This document shows, in pieces, positions 10,401 to 63,103 of a stretch of DNA of 64,000 bases. Position numbers and translations under genes: made by a program. Below the pieces are notes generated by a model. It was not told the DNA's origin. It saw nothing but the letters and a program-made list of their open reading frames with translations, and did not search any database. Each line of letters starts with the position of its first letter. Position 1 is the stretch's first letter. This DNA is from Pogonophryne albipinna (taxonomy: Eukaryota; Chordata; Actinopteri; Perciformes; Artedidraconidae), in contig CM053253.1 of assembly GCA_028583405.1 (NCBI GenBank), positions 7,280,451 through 7,344,450 of the forward strand, in the 5' to 3' direction.

Positions 10401-11514
10401 AGATTCAGCTCTCTGAAGGCCACTCTTCAAAGGTTTTCACTACACTTCCACATGCAGGCTCAGCAGAGGCCTGTCAGACTGTGTGACTTTGGGTCTAAAA
10501 TGCACAGAGGGCTCCATCAAAGAGGCAGTGGGGGCCTTTGACATACAGAAGGTCAACAACACTCAGATTCACTTAGAAACTCCAGGTCACATCTTGTCTT
10601 TGAGATTCACCGCTTTTAACTCGCCTGAAGAAATACGAATGTCCGTTAACATGAAGTGCTTCTTTAATACTTATTTGTTCATATGTCTGTATCACTTTTG
10701 ATATTATGAGAATTAAGAGCATGCATTATTCACGTGTTACTAGCTTGTTTTAGTTTTTAAATCATAAGTGAGGCCTTGTACTTGTAGGATCAGAAATGTA
10801 TATATAGAAGTGGCCACATGCATGTCAGTTCTATCACGTAGTATATATATTTCTATCAGCGCACATCAAAGAAGAGAGAAATGTTAAAAAGCAATATAAA
10901 AGGCATCCATCAATCTGGTGGAGCAGTGCAAACATAATGAGAGATGTTTGAGAGGGTGCAGTATGTTTGACGGAGGAGTCACTGCCCTGGGGATTAAAGC
11001 TTCTCGGAAAATTCCTGCAGGTCGATCTGAAATCTGAAGGAAAGAAAAGGTCAAGTGGTGCTGACAGAAAGTATATTTACTCACTGCTACTCTCTGACAT
11101 AGAGTCAAAATGGAAATGTTAAAAAAAGGACGGAAAATTTAACTTTTTACTGAGCGCCAATGTCAGTTGAGAATGTTTTGGGATAAAAGTATTTGACACA
11201 TGGCAGTAGATAAAAAAGCTAAAGGATCCAATATCACCAAACACATTTCAAAGCAATCCATCTCAAATGATTTCATTTAAATTCAAAATGCAAACGTCAT
11301 GATTGGTGCCACAGGAAAGGTCAAGAGATCACCAGAAGTTATTAGGGTAGCTTTTGATATGTTGTGCGCATTAAATGAATAGATGGTGAGATATTTCACC
11401 ATAAGACCCGCTGATGGTGCCACAGAAAACCATTTTGTGGGGTTCAACCTCTTTGCAGTTTGCATATCCGTCGCCAATGTTATGGGAGTTTATTCCATTC
11501 CTTGAGTCTAGGCC

Positions 11515-11650
11515 TTACATGGGAGAGAAACTCGCTCTGGAGGAAACTTTGGGATTTTAGTCTTTGCAGACCATTTACATACACCAAAACCTATCTAGCA
11601 CACTACAGGACAGAGCGAACCCAAACAAGCTTAATTGTGCCTCTTCAAGG
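11515..11650 (+). repeat. Fragment of TTAA MITE family C
   Basis: Shares gggagagaaactc, tttgcagaccatttacat and tagcacactacaggaca with the copy near 57115-57195. Ends are not preserved. Confidence 0.6.
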
Positions 11651-11699
11651 GATATAAGTCATGATTAGCTATAGTAAGTGTTTAGTATAAGAGCTGATG

Positions 11700-12001
11700 C
11701 AATTTCACAACATTCATCTGCTACTTAGTAATTATTTATCTATTATCTAATATATCATTCCAATAACTTGTATATAGACTCGTATTGCACTATTCCACTT
11801 TTTTGTCTCACTTTTTTTCCAACTATTTTTCTTCTGTATTACTTTTAATATAATATACTTTAATATTGCTTTAATATTGTCTGCTTATCTGTATTATTGT
11901 GTTGCATTGTTGGAGAAGCCTGTGACCTAAGATTTTCAACGACATAATTACTCTGTAGCTATGTTAGTTTGACAATAAAGCACCTTGAACCTTGAACCTT
12001 G
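11700..12001 (+). mobile_element. LINE 3' UTR fragment
   Basis: T-rich sequence containing tatatagactcgtattgcac. It ends ttgacaataaagcaccttga followed by two more ccttgaa units, a typical 3' terminus of fish L2/CR1-like retrotransposons. The related fragment at 16085-16365 shares tatagactc.ttgcac. Confidence 0.6.
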
Positions 12002-14384
12002 ATGGAATGACTGATAGCCTACATTTCTTTTTATAAACACAATCAGAACAATTCCAACAACATTACCCCTTAACAACTGTATTGCAATTCTAAAAAACAC
12101 AAATTAAAATAAAGGGGCTATATCTGCTGGAATGAGTCAGGAAATCTGAGCAGAGAAACTTATGCAGGACAATCTGAAAGGGGTCAGATCCCGGAGAAGA
12201 TGATTCCCCGGCAGACCAGACAGATTTTTCCAGAGACCCCCCCCCCCGCAGCATGACATCATCGTCTGGTGGAGACGCTGCAGGGCGCTCACGTACAAAA
12301 GCTGTCTGTGACCTTGTGGTGTCTGAAAGGCGAAGAGGAGAACCCAGTGGCCCCCTGTGTTTGCCCGAGAGAGAGAACATAAAACAAACCCGACTGTATT
12401 TGAGGTGTCAGCGGGGCATTTCAGCCGTCTGAGTAACAGCAGCAGCTGCTGACTCTCACAGAGTCAACTCCACTTTACAGCAGCACCTGAAATACAGCCC
12501 TTTGAGTTAGTGTCCCTGAACGTGCCTTGTGGTAAATGGTCTCTATACAAACTGTGTCTTCTTAGGGAGAAATTAAAAGCTTGTGTCTCAGATTTCTTGA
12601 AGGTATGATGAATATGATAACTACCACCTGAATGCAGTTCCTCTTTGGTTAACAGTGTTTTAGCGTCTCTTAGCTCATTGTTTTGGTTTTCTAGCACCTT
12701 ACTGTTTTGAGTCACTCTCAACGCTCTTGTCAGTGCTTTCTAGCTGCAGCAGGGATATGTATTCTATTGAGCAAAAAAAAGTATAAACCGACTGTACGGA
12801 AATTGCAAAAAGAGTCCGATATTTTCTCCAGGGTGTGGTGGAGAACAAAACAGAGCCGATCAGGTGGCCAGATACATGACTAATGAATGCTCACTTTAAA
12901 ATACATTTGTATTGTGTCAATATGAAGGTTGTTTCGAGGCCAACATGGAGAAAAACGTATAATTAATGCAAGTTTAAAATAAGGATTAATGTGTTTTACT
13001 TAAACCTCTCCAAATATCCCAGGTTCATGTTTTTTTCTCATTACGTTCGTTGAAATAATTCTTTTTGAAGATGATTTAATTATCGAACAAAAGGTATAAA
13101 AATGCTCTAACCAGAATTTGAAATAAAAGCTAACGATCCCTTTTCTCTGCAGTGTCAGCAGGCAGATCTTCAAACGGCAGCCCTTCATCCTCAGAGTTGG
13201 AATAATCTCAGATCTCAAAACAGTTTGTTTTAATAATTCACAGCGACATTTTACACTCTGCACAGTGAAACCTCAGTCTTTTGATCAACCAGCCAAGATG
13301 ATTCGACCCCTTTCTCGTATTTACTTGAGATGTTCATTCTCAAAGAGATTCCCTTCAGTGTTTGCATTTAGCATGTTCACTTTGGGAATATCTGCAGCAG
13401 TGGAGCCAAATTGTGAATATTCAATATTTTTGTATGCATTAAATTGTTGAGAACTCCTTTGAAATCAATTTCTCCAGTGAGATGTCTAAACTGTGATTAA
13501 CAACCATTCATTTAAAAATACATTTCACCTTCAGCCAAAGTTTGTAGTCTGGCATTATGCTCAAAGAACAATCAGCCAAAGAATAAGCGTGCCAGAAAAA
13601 ATTCATTTCTAGGAGAAGCTTGTTTGCCTGCTCAGAGTGCATCAAGGACTAACTTTGTCCTTCATGCAGATCCTTTACGGAAATATTGAACCTTTCTTCA
13701 GCATGATTTAGGAAGTTTCCAATAATCTTCATCAGCATCAGTCAAATAATTTACACAATGCCAGTTAAAACATGCATGCAAATGTATTGCATAATTCAAA
13801 CAGTTAAGGTTAAGATGCTGTTTTAAGTGTGCACAAGACATCATAAACACAGCCAAAAAAAGAAGATACATTAGATCATGGATTCAATACTTAATCGGAC
13901 TACAAGGGGAAACATCTAGCTCTCGCCTACAAAATGTCACTCGAAGAGACATGTACTAAAAAGCAAGAGGCTCTAAATGAACACAAAGTGACAAACTATG
14001 ACGAAAAATGAGACATAAAATGATCACAAACAGAAAAAACGATGCAAAACAACTACCCAAAATAACTACAAAACAACTCAAACAAAAGAGGTTAAACAAC
14101 CCTGAAGTACAGGCTCATGTGTCTCTTGCTCATATGTAGGAAAGGTGGGGCCTTTTGTCTTTCCAACAGCTCTTAATAAAGAGATATTTTACCCACCCAG
14201 ACTCCCAAATATTTGCAACATTAAAACATTTATTGTTGTTTACATCGGGTCTGTGAATGTGGTTGCTCTGCATTGTGGTTGCCACTTGTATTGAGATCAA
14301 CTTGTGCCATAAAACTTGACACCTTGACCTCCTGACATCCACTTGCCACACTACGACGTCTGAGTAAACAGGATCCCCAGGCAG

Positions 14385-14386
<2 letters not shown>

Positions 14387-14449
<63 letters not shown>

Positions 14450-14473
14450 GCCTGTCTGTCTGTCTGTCTGTCT
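14387..14473. repeat. (CTGT)n microsatellite
   Basis: About 22 CTGT/GTCT tetramers with one CCTG variant. The open frame reading DRQT repeats is an artefact. Confidence 0.97.
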
Positions 14474-14903
14474 CTCGTAATTTTTCAAACAATGACCCTA
14501 AAACATACTGTATGTTATTTTAATGGTCCATTTTTTATGTCAAATATTTTAGTCTAAGTCATTGCAATCATATTATATCAGTCAATAAATATTGTGTTAA
14601 AAAACGACTTTAAAATATAAACAGAAAAGTACGTTTTTTTTAGATTGAAATACACAGAGGAAAAGTGGGATTTTACCATAATTTTTAGACCAAGGTACTG
14701 CTACTTTTCCTCAAATAGATTATCTGAGTACTTTTTCCTTATCTGTTTATTTATTAATCTAAAATAAAATAAAATAGACACGTAAATAAAACAAGTGGTG
14801 TGATACCCTTTTATGAACAACAGGCGGCGCTATGCACCAGAATTCATCTGCGCCATAATACAAAAACTAAGAGAAGAAGAAGAACGCCCGACCGGAACAC
14901 CTG

Positions 14904-14956
14904 ATTGGTTGAGGTGCAGTGACGTCAGAGTGTCTCCTCTTGTCAGTGGAGTCAAC
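14904..14956 (+). promoter_or_regulatory. fitm2: fitm2 proximal promoter / 5' leader with CCAAT and CRE
   Basis: Upstream of the ATG are an inverted CCAAT box (attgg, 14904-14908) and a perfect palindromic CRE, TGACGTCA (14920-14927), only 30 bp before the start codon. GC content rises here compared with the AT-rich flank. CRE sites bind CREB/ATF-type factors; their role at this gene is inference. Confidence 0.5.
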
Positions 14957-15129
14957 ATGGCGGCGGTGGATGTCATTGTGGACAACTTGGTGACTCTCTG
15001 GAGGATCCCGTCCATCAGACAGAACTTCCACTGGATCTTTTTACTCATCTCGGTGGTGGGCTCGGTTCTGAAGGAGCTGGAGCTCGTCCCGCAGACATAC
15101 TTCAGCAGCACCAGAAACGCCCTGAATGT
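14957..15129 (+). CDS. fitm2: fitm2 exon 1 (residues 1-58)
   Basis: Encodes MAAVDVIVDN through TRNALNV. Donor AATGT|GTGAGT splits the Val-58 codon and rejoins as NVYFVKV, matching human NVYFVKV. Confidence 0.95.
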
Positions 15130-18100
15130 GTGAGTAGAGCTGTTGTTATGCTAGCTGAGGGTTAGCTGGCAGAACTGTGTTTTTATGCTTTATTTTATTT
15201 ATTTATTCAAGAACAGATATGCAGATCATATATGTTGTATACAAAAGGGGTAGACAATACACAATTATATTAAATAAATAAATAAATGTAAACATTAGAC
15301 GAATACAGTTTCATATTTCAGATTACATTCTTTTTTCAATACACAATTAGTTTTGACTTCCTCTTAATTAATAATGTTAATAATAGTGGTACTCTATTAT
15401 TTACATTTTTGGTTAAACTGTTCAGAATTGGTTTTGGAGTCAGCCCATCTCTTTGTGTTTTTATGCTTTTTTACATTTTAATTTATTGTATTATTATTAT
15501 TATTATTATTTGTATTTATTCAAGGGAACATATATGCACATCATATATGTTTTATACAAAAACAGTTCACATAACGGGTCGACATATAAAATATTATTAC
15601 ATGGTTTATAGTTGAATACTCTATTCTGATTGGTCAATTCAGAGCACGTGACACGTTGTTAATCCAGAACAGACAGACCGCTGTCAAGCACTTATTAACC
15701 GTTGTTAAGGATGCTCACATCTGCACAAAGAAGTCCGTTCGATTGAACTGTATACAGTTTGGCTTCGCGTCGGGATCCTGATCTGCCTGCCTGGTGTTCT
15801 TTTACCCATAATGACCGCCTCGCTGCACATGATCCCTTACGTAACAGAACAATACAGTTTGATGTTTCAGATTAAATATGAGTTAAATACACAACTAGTT
15901 TTGACTGCCTTTTTATTCATTATAATAATTGGTACTATATTGTTTTAATTGTTGGTAAAACTGTTCAAAATGTGGTTTGACTAACCTGCTGCAGACAGCA
16001 CCAGACTCAGAGACATGTCACTGGCCTAAGACTTGTAAACACCTGAGCTCTGTTAAGTGCCCCATAAACATTCATCTGTTTGCATCTTGCAATTTATTTA
16101 TCTATATATCATATTCCATTTATGAGTATATAGACTCTTCTTGCACCTTTTCTATTTCTTTGTATTTACTTGCACATCGTACAACATTCTCTTGCACTAT
16201 TTTATTTCTCTTCTGTTATTTCTTTGACTATTTGTATTGGTTTAATTTGTTTTATGTCATATATACATATTCATGAAGGAGCCTGGGACTTAAGTTCTTC
16301 ATTACTATATCTGCAGTGTCGCTACTGATGTGCACATGACGGTAAAGCCTTGCATCTTGAATTGAAAGGTGGAGAAAGCTCAGTGATCTAGTGATCCGGA
16401 CTGTGCTGTTACAAATTAAGCAACGCTGCAGTGATGTGAGTCAAAGGGTAAACTGTGGATTAGGGACTAACACTGTGCTGATGAATGGCTCCCTTTATTG
16501 GGCAAAGTTCAAGTTGAACAGTTCCAGAGATTACTATAAAGAAGGCAAATTCTTCAGTAAAGCCAAGTCAAGAAATGTCAGGGCATTGTTGTTCCTCTAC
16601 AGGGGTCTGCAACCTTTTTGACCAAAAGAGCCATTTTGCCCCCTTTTCCAACAATTTGTTTTGTCTGGAGCCGCAACACATATTTGATAGCTTATAAAGT
16701 TGTATTTATTGTTACATCATAGACAACAACTACAGTTTTTTTGCACTTATTATTTATTACATTATAAAACTGTTAACTTCTAATAATAAACAAAGAACTC
16801 TTATAAGGAGAATTAAACAAAATACACAGGCCTACTTTAAAATAAATCCACACAGCCCTTGGGGAGTCCTCTGCACTTTTGAAGGAAAAAAATACAATTA
16901 AAATTGATCCACTTTGAAATAAATAAAACATATAGCTGTACCTCTCCCGTGTTGTTCCTCGATACGTAAAGGCTGCAGCACCTTTGACAACTTCTCTCTA
17001 CGTATCAAACATAGCGGTAAGCCAGCATCGTTTGCTGTGAAAGCATATAACTCTAACCATGCAGAATTAAATCCTGTGTTCCTCCGGTACTTTTCTTTTC
17101 TTTGATGTATCCATAGTTCGCTCATCGAGCCGGGGTCAGGTTATTCACCTGCAAGAAAAGGCACTGGCGCGGGACCGTAGCAGGATGTGACGCCTATTTG
17201 AGTTTACCTCATTAAAACCGTTTTGTTTTTTATTTGTGTCACAGTATCACCTCAAAATACAAGATACGAAACATTTTCAACCGTGCAACAACATTTGAAT
17301 AGTCCTACAAATATCTTTATTTAATTTCCTTCTTATTTATGTCTAAGCTCAAGGGAGCCAGAGCAGAGGGCTTAAAGAGAGCCGCGGGTTGCCGACCCCT
17401 GGTCTACACTGTGGAGATTGTGAAATAAACATTAGTTAATTATTTCCTTTAATACTTTTGGGGTTCAAATGGAGAGATGAATAAAACATTTTGTTAAAAT
17501 ACTTAATTTGTCCCTCAAGGCACAAAGAGTATTGTAAGGTAATACGAGTATTATGTATGTCAAGTCTTAGATCTATGTCTATCTCCAAAAGAGCTTTTTT
17601 AAATATGTTTAAAATTCATATGCACAGTAAAATAATGAGAAACTAAGACATACAATCGTAAAAAAGTTAAAATATATCATATTTCTATAATATGTATTCG
17701 TGGGAGAAAATAGCAAAAACTAAATGTAGAAGGACAAATTATAAATATGTAGAGTATTTACATTTGGGGGTTTAAGAGTGAGATCATTTAACAGTACAGT
17801 ATGAATGACACAAAACCCCTACGATACTCATATGAAATGCTAATAGCTGTTAGCTTCTATTACTGCAATTGAACTGATGTGCCCTGTTCCTCTTGCAGGT
17901 ATTTTGTCAAAGTGTCGTGGGGATGGACGCTGCTCCTGCTGACTCCCTTCCTCCTCCTCTCCAACTCCTCCTTCAGCCGGAGCGTCTCCTTCCTCTGCCG
18001 CCGGCTGCTGTCTCTCGCCGTGGCAACAGCCGTGTGGTACGCCTTCACCGAGACCTTCTTCTACATCGAAGACGCCACCGGTTCGTGTTACGAAACCGAC

Positions 18101-18508
18101 GCCTTGGATGTCGTCAACAAGGAGTTTGTGTCCAAAGCCAGCTGCAGGCGGGCCGGCTTCCTCTGGGACGGCTACGACATATCGGGACACTCCTTCATCC
18201 TGGCCTACTCCGCTCTCTTCATCGTGGAGGAAACGGCGCCCATGGCCTCCCTGAGGACCGCCAAGCTCTCCGCTCTCCCCAGGATGGTCCTCAACCTGCT
18301 GTACGTGGCTTTGAATCTGATCGTCATCGTCTGGGTGTGGATGTTCGCCTGCACGTCTGTTTACTTCCATGACCCGTCCCACAAGTTGCTAGGCACCATA
18401 TGTGGCCTGATAGCATGGTATCTGACATATCGTGTTTGGTATCTGAAGCCTTTCTCCCCAGGCCTCCCCCCTCAGCGCCACCCTAAAGAACGGAAACAGC
18501 ACGCCTAA
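14957..18508 (+). CDS. fitm2: Fat storage-inducing transmembrane protein 2 (acyl-CoA diphosphatase FITM2)
   Basis: Two exons (14957-15129 and 17899-18508) encode 260 residues; human FITM2 has 262. FITM2 is an ER multi-pass membrane enzyme that cleaves acyl-CoA and is needed for lipid-droplet budding and storage. Hydrophobic segments are seen at about 26-36, 66-80, 92-108, 155-167, 190-210 and 222-235. The two catalytic histidines of this lipid-phosphatase-like family are present: H155 in YDISGHSF and H215 in TSVYFHD. The C-terminal FSPGLPP motif is also kept. The ATG has A at -3 and G at +4. The gene is tail to tail with gdap1l1 and beside r3hdml, as in human 20q13.12. The intron carries a hAT remnant and LINE fragments. 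Identification is secure. Confidence 0.96.
15199..15975. repeat. Diverged direct repeats with a TTATTACA-element fragment (fitm2 intron)
   Basis: Two blocks (about 15300-15440 and 15840-15975) share ttttgact.cct.tt, ttggtactatat/gtggtactctat and ggttaaactgttcag. A second pair shares tttattcaag, atatgcacatcatatatgtt and tatacaaaa (15200-15245, 15510-15560). Between them, 15594-15740 matches the left end of the element at 25575 (ttgaatactc.attctgatt, gtgacacgttgttaat). Confidence 0.5.
16085..16365 (+). mobile_element. LINE 3' UTR fragment (fitm2 intron)
   Basis: T-rich sequence with tatagactcttcttgcacc, ending acggtaaagccttgcatctt, and related to 11700-12001. 5'-truncated, no ORF. Confidence 0.5.
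16600..17401 (-). mobile_element. hAT element remnant with BED-finger-like fragment (fitm2 intron)
   Basis: Inverted ends are CAGGGGTCTGCAACCTTTTT and GGGTTGCCGACCCCTG, typical of hAT elements. On the minus strand about 16898-17125 encodes RRNTGFNSAWLELYAFTAND and then LPLCLIRREK, resembling the N-terminal BED zinc finger of hAT transposases with the second Cys replaced by Arg. The catalytic part is absent. I could not match an 8-bp target duplication, so the copy is old. Confidence 0.7.
17899..18508 (+). CDS. fitm2: fitm2 exon 2 (residues 58-260 and stop)
   Basis: Acceptor CTCTTGCAG|GTATTTTG. It encodes YFVKVSWGW through the TAA at 18506-18508 and carries both catalytic histidines. The long antisense frame over this exon is a shadow. 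Confidence 0.96.
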
Positions 18509-19919
18509 TAAGCCGCTGTCGTATTTTCCTGTGCAACATCTAATATTGCAGCCGTCCTCCAAACAACACACTACAGTTGATGTTATCTGTCTCCAGGTCC
18601 AAGCCGGCCATTCCATTTAAAGCTATTTTTAAGTTATTCCCTCCTCACACAGAAAGGTCGTTTTGTACAGGATGGAGTTTGGCAGCTGCTGTTCCCAAAA
18701 TGACTCGTGGTAATTTGAGATAAGAGCAAGACGCTGCTCTGCTGCTTCACCAACGCTTGTCCCCCAGTGTGTTGCCTTATAATGTTTTACTCGTGGATGA
18801 GTATTTGCAGTTCAATGTCTGAGTGGGAACACGTGACAATGTTTACATCTCCAGTTGTTTAGCAAATGTATTTTATGTAAAGAACATATACATTGTTTTT
18901 ACTAGAACTACCTTCAGAACAAATTCAGATCAGAAACTGTAACTGCAGTGTGCCTAAATTATTTACCGACTCAAACAAGCTGCTAAATACTGTTTTGTTT
19001 GGAGTCAACATCAATGTGTGTCAACAATATGTCTTACATAGACTACAGTTGTAGACAAATGATTACTAGTATGCTTTGAAGGTTGAGGCTGGAAATAAGA
19101 GTATTTCAAATGTTATCCCTCACCATTTTCCTCACATCCTCAAATGTTGTGTTTAGTCCAGGAAGTAATGTAAAACCTTAAGATATACAATTTTAAAATC
19201 ACATAGGACAAGGAACAACAATTAAATCCTCACCGTTTTAAACCTGGAACCAGAGATAGTTTGGCTTTTCAGCTTGAAAAGTAATTATCAAAAGAGTTGC
19301 AGATACATTTTCTGTTGATGGACGAACTGGTGTTGCAGTCGTCATCATATCTTTTGTCGACAACAGCATGAAAAGACCAAAATACCCACTAACAAGTATT
19401 CCCAGAAGCTGATATATCTTACTTCTTTGTGCCATTGAGCTCCATATAAGTCAACCAAAAGCTAATAAACTTTCTAGTGCCACAAACTTTGTCCTGTTGC
19501 CATAAATACTCGCGATATTACCAAATCTGTATTAAACTAGGTCTGAAAATAGTACTCATTACATGCATTATTAACTCGCTACAGTATCACGCTGCCAGGG
19601 AATTACTGTTATTTCAAAAACTGAAGGTTTGTATTTCTTTTTAAAGATTTATGGTCTAATAACAAAAACCAAATCTGAGTGCTAAGGAAATATAAAGTGT
19701 TACAAGATGTTAGTCTTGTTTTGGTCTTTTCATGTGATTTGTTGACAATAAGGAGGATATCAAAGATAACGCCAGCCCTTTCCTGTTAGGATGATTTAGG
19801 GAAACTTAGCAGTATTTTTTAGAATGTAAAAAACCACAAGCAAATAACTGTGTTTGCATTGATGTGTGTAACGTGTTGAATCCACAGAGCTCCACAGAGC
19901 ACGGTGTGTTTTGAGATGA

Positions 19920-19925
19920 AATAAA
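19920..19925 (+). terminator. fitm2: Candidate fitm2 polyadenylation signal
   Basis: AATAAA about 1.4 kb after the fitm2 stop, followed within 30 bp by a GT-rich stretch (tttgtgtgtattcc). Closer AATAAA motifs were not noticed. Confidence 0.4.
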
Positions 19926-21541
19926 AACCAGGATTTGTGTGTATTCCATTTTCATTATTTATTTGTCATTGATGGCAACTGAATAAATTAAGGCTTATGA
20001 ACAGACATCATAAAAAGCACCATATATAAATATAAAAAATAAAAAAATACTATTGTGAAATATAATGGCCACAAATCACAACTAGGATTTCTCGACTTGA
20101 ACTCTTTGTGTGTGTTCAAAGAAGATCCCGCCCCTCAGGTAGCAGTGAAGTCAAAAAAGGTGTTCGCAGGATTTCAAAGGCGCTCAATGATTGGCTGGTT
20201 TTGAAATTTGTTGACGTCATCTGCTGCGTGTTAATTAACTAAATGAGTGAATGTTTGAGCATCAACATAAATAACAATTAAGCTTTTTGATTGAATCGCA
20301 ACAGGAAATGGTATTTTACATTTTACTTTCCTCTTGCTTACTTCACAATTTGACAATGTCTGATATATATATTTTTCTATATCTCCTCTTTTATTCCATT
20401 TACATCACTGCTGCTCATGCAAGAACAGTTTAAAAACCAAATAACATCCCCGTTTCCTTCAATGCACATCTCAAACATCTTCTTTCCAGACAGTTTATTC
20501 TATATGGCTATACTGCACCCTCCAAACATGAAACTGAACACAATGAACGACAGCTTCCCCACCTCTTAATTCTTCTATATAATTAGATTTATCATCAGCA
20601 GTGACGCAGCACGAGGTGCCGCTATTAAAGGAGCATTGATCTTCTTTGGTTTGTTTTCTGCTGCTAATCACCCCTTGCAGAGACGAGTGTCTGTAGCAGG
20701 AGAAAACAGGGAGCATCCTAACTGAAACATAAATGACCTTCATTATCCAAGGCTTTGTATGTACAGAAATAAACGCTTTACTGTGTGTCGTAACTGCAAA
20801 TAATTCCTGTATAAACCAGCCATAAAACCAAAAGCAGCTTACAACTCACATCATGAGTTAAACCTAAAGAGTGCTGGGTTCAGGAGCAGCATTATGACAT
20901 GTTAAACCCTGGAGGTCTGACTATGAGGAAAGCAGAGAGGCTCCAATTAAGGGTGAACAGAGTTAGAAAACTGCATCAACAAACAAGACAGCTGGCAAGG
21001 CTTTTTCTTTGTCCTTGTCATACTCAGATGAGTCAGCTTTTCCTCCCCTGTTCCCCTTATTTAACCTTTGAGCTCATTACAAATTCAATGCGGTAAAATA
21101 AACAAGACAATGTATAATTAAAAATATCTATCTGTAAAAACAATCTTGCATCTGTCAGGAGGAGTCAGCAACAAACAGCAGTTCAATCCAGTGATTTCTC
21201 TCTTTGCTCAGTATTGCTGAGGGACCGTCTCCAACATATCGAACAGTGCAGGTGATTCAAAGGTTACAAATAGCAGGAGAACATTTAATAATCCGTGGTT
21301 TAGATGTTCGGTAGTGATCATAAATTCTGCCTCCGGGGCAGTGTCCACCCATCACGAAACGCTTACACAATAAGAAAGTAACCCATGCAATTAAATACAC
21401 ATCCTAAACCTAATGCAACACCATTGTGCCAGAGACGCAGAATTTACAATTTGACTACCAGTTCAGCCAAAGTGTAACTTTTCAAACACCCAAACATTTG
21501 TGTAACATCTGAACTCCTGCTCAAACAGAGCGACAGTGAAC

Positions 21542-21543
<2 letters not shown>

Positions 21544-21627
<84 letters not shown>
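21544..21627. repeat. (TG)n microsatellite, about 84 bp
   Basis: Pure TG dinucleotide tract, with short TG echoes up to 21680. Confidence 0.97.
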
Positions 21628-21696
21628 TCTGTGGTGCACTAAATACACTGACTGAGTGTGTGTCTGTGTTTTATTGTGTGTAGTGTTTACAGTTAA

Positions 21697-22200
21697 AGGA
21701 ATAGTTTGACCTTTAGGGAAATGCACTTCAATGACATTCTTGCCAAGAGTTAGATGAGAAGATTCTTATGTCTGTGTTAAATATGATGCAGCAGAAGCGT
21801 GCTAGCTTTGCTTGAAGACTGAAAACAGGGCTGTGAGCATCATTGAAATATGTTAAACTGGGCTGGCTGTAAGCTCTTATTCCAGTGTTTATGCTAAACT
21901 AAGCTAAACTGGCTTCGCTAACTAGCTTTTAGCAACATTGAACTGTTGGGGTAAACTGACTGTGGCTGTTACTTCTTGTTCCAGTGTTTATGCTAAGCTA
22001 ACCAGACTTTGCTAACTAGCTTTGAGCATCATTTAAATATTTGGGGCAAACTGGTAGTGGCTGTTCGTTCCAGTCTTTATGCTAAGCTAAGCTAAACTGG
22101 CTTTTACTTCATATTCAACAAACAGACATGAGAGTGTTGTCAGTCTCAACATCGAAGCCTCGAGAAGGAAGTAAATACCAAAAAGGTCAAACTACTCCCT
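21697..22200. mobile_element. Dispersed fish element with internally triplicated segment
   Basis: The left end TTAA|AGGAATAGTTTGACCTTTAGG and the right end ggtcaaactactccct are inverted relatives. Inside, a segment of about 120 bp is repeated three times: ttccagtgtttatgctaa then gctaact, at about 21880, 21980 and 22070. The same gctaagctaagctaac phrase appears at 350-370. Non-autonomous. Confidence 0.6.
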
Positions 22201-22710
22201 AAAAATGTGCCTCCTTTCTTCTTCTGGCAGTTTCTGGCAGCAAAGCACTTATCTGAAAGTTTGTCATGTGACATTTTCCTGCGGTTTTCCTTGCTAAACC
22301 TCAGGCTGATGGAGAAGTGACGACTCCGAGCAGGTGTGATAAATTACTATAATAGTGGCATGCGAAGGTCAGTTACCCCTGTTGGTGTTTCTGTGTTTAA
22401 CATTTTGTCTGGGTTTCTTCTATACGTTTTTAAGTATGAGAAGACCCAAAGCATGCCTCCAACTAAAGTCAAACAAGGACTTGCCGGCCGCAAGTTGCCC
22501 TGAAATCAAACTCGATGAAGGCCTTGATTACCAGAAAATGTGCTGTCAAGAATTTCTTATTATGGAATGTTTTAATATTCTTTGTTCACCCAGGTAAGTA
22601 ATAGTGTTCTCTATATAGATTCAATATGTTTCCTGCAGTCATAAAACATTACAGAAAAGTTGAAACATCACACAAATACACAGACATTTAACACAACAAG
22701 AAGGCATTCA

Positions 22711-62998
<40,288 letters not shown>

Positions 62999-63103
62999 GT
63001 CAGTGGCTCTGAGAGGAAGACTGAAATGGTTCATCATTGGCTATAAACACAAGCAGTTATTTTCACCTGGATTATTCTCTGGTTAAGACTCATATTCATC
63101 CAT

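Larger units (their letters stand above)
6900..14900. other. r3hdml-fitm2 intergenic region
   Basis: About 8 kb without a recognisable gene. It holds the repeats listed separately: a 7.7/8.0 kb duplication, a TG tract, a family B MITE, LINE 3' ends near 10.2 and 12.0 kb, and a CTGT tract at 14.4 kb. The rest is AT-rich unique-looking sequence. A more GC-rich patch at 12120-12480 has no coding frame I can support. If r3hdml starts near 6.87 kb, this interval contains both the r3hdml and fitm2 promoters. Confidence 0.6.
18509..22710. other. fitm2 3' UTR and fitm2-gdap1l1 tail-to-tail interval
   Basis: The first about 1.4 kb is probably the fitm2 3' UTR, with an AATAAA at 19920-19925 as candidate poly(A) signal. 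The remainder contains a TG microsatellite (21544-21627) and a repeat with internal triplication (21697-22200). A short frame at 22355-22597 opens with a hydrophobic stretch but matches nothing I know. No other gene seen. Confidence 0.55.

Noticed and set aside
17840..18382. 180-codon antisense frame opposite fitm2 exon 2
   Set aside because: Shadow of a GC-rich coding exon; low-complexity Glu/Gly/Gln content and no known family.
22355..22597. 80-codon frame with a hydrophobic start
   Set aside because: No family resemblance, no splice partner and no conserved neighbour; probably chance.
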